From Verrucomicrobiales bacterium (GTDB taxonomy: Bacteria; Verrucomicrobiota; Verrucomicrobiia; Verrucomicrobiales; DEV007): a stretch of 5,994 nucleotides of DNA. Shown here in pieces: positions 5,994 to 5,994 of the stretch; position 1 is the stretch's first letter; each line of letters opens with the position of its first letter. The DNA lies in contig SLGN01000691.1 in assembly GCA_007123695.1 (NCBI GenBank), positions 1 to 5,994 of the forward strand. The letters run 5' to 3'. The notes under the pieces were generated by a model. That model was given only the letters and a program-made list of their open reading frames with translations, searched no databases and was not told the DNA's origin. The position numbers and the translations under genes are program-made.

Positions 5994-5994
5994 A

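Overview
The window is GC-rich bacterial DNA that most resembles Verrucomicrobiota or Planctomycetota. The main reason is a secreted protein of the planctomycete-cytochrome / DUF1549 class, which is largely restricted to those phyla. A REP-associated (RAYT-type) transposase with a long C-terminal extension fits the same groups. No rRNA, tRNA or CRISPR array was recognised.

Layout, left to right. Bases 2 to about 115 read as the tail of a lamin-tail-like surface protein on the + strand. Four genes then follow on the - strand. First is the N-terminal two thirds of a DUF1549 cytochrome-type protein (start at 1939). Its frame runs to the window edge, but its recognisable sequence stops near base 116, where the lamin-tail-like segment begins in the opposite orientation. 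Second is an intact RAYT transposase (3182 to 2136). Third is a membrane-anchored alpha/beta hydrolase (4325 to 3336). Fourth is a GspE/PilB-type secretion ATPase (from the right edge to 4638), whose N-terminal domain lies beyond the window.

The spaces between genes hold much of the interest. Between the RAYT and the hydrolase is an array of CTCTAA(A)nGATG repeats whose A-run lengthens 2, 3, 3, 4, 6 away from the transposase gene. A degenerate copy sits on the other side of the RAYT, at the start of the DUF1549 gene. Between the hydrolase and the ATPase gene lie a 40-base heptanucleotide tandem repeat (ACCGTTT) and a short + strand stretch that looks like the eroded end of a gene.

The four - strand genes are 150 to 310 bases apart and functionally unrelated, so this is not one operon. 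It looks like an accessory or rearranged neighbourhood, with a transposase, repeats and two + strand gene fragments placed between housekeeping-type genes. No complete new multi-gene system is visible. The best leads are the RAYT with its flanking repeats and the abrupt coding-strand switch near base 115, which could be a true rearrangement or an assembly join.
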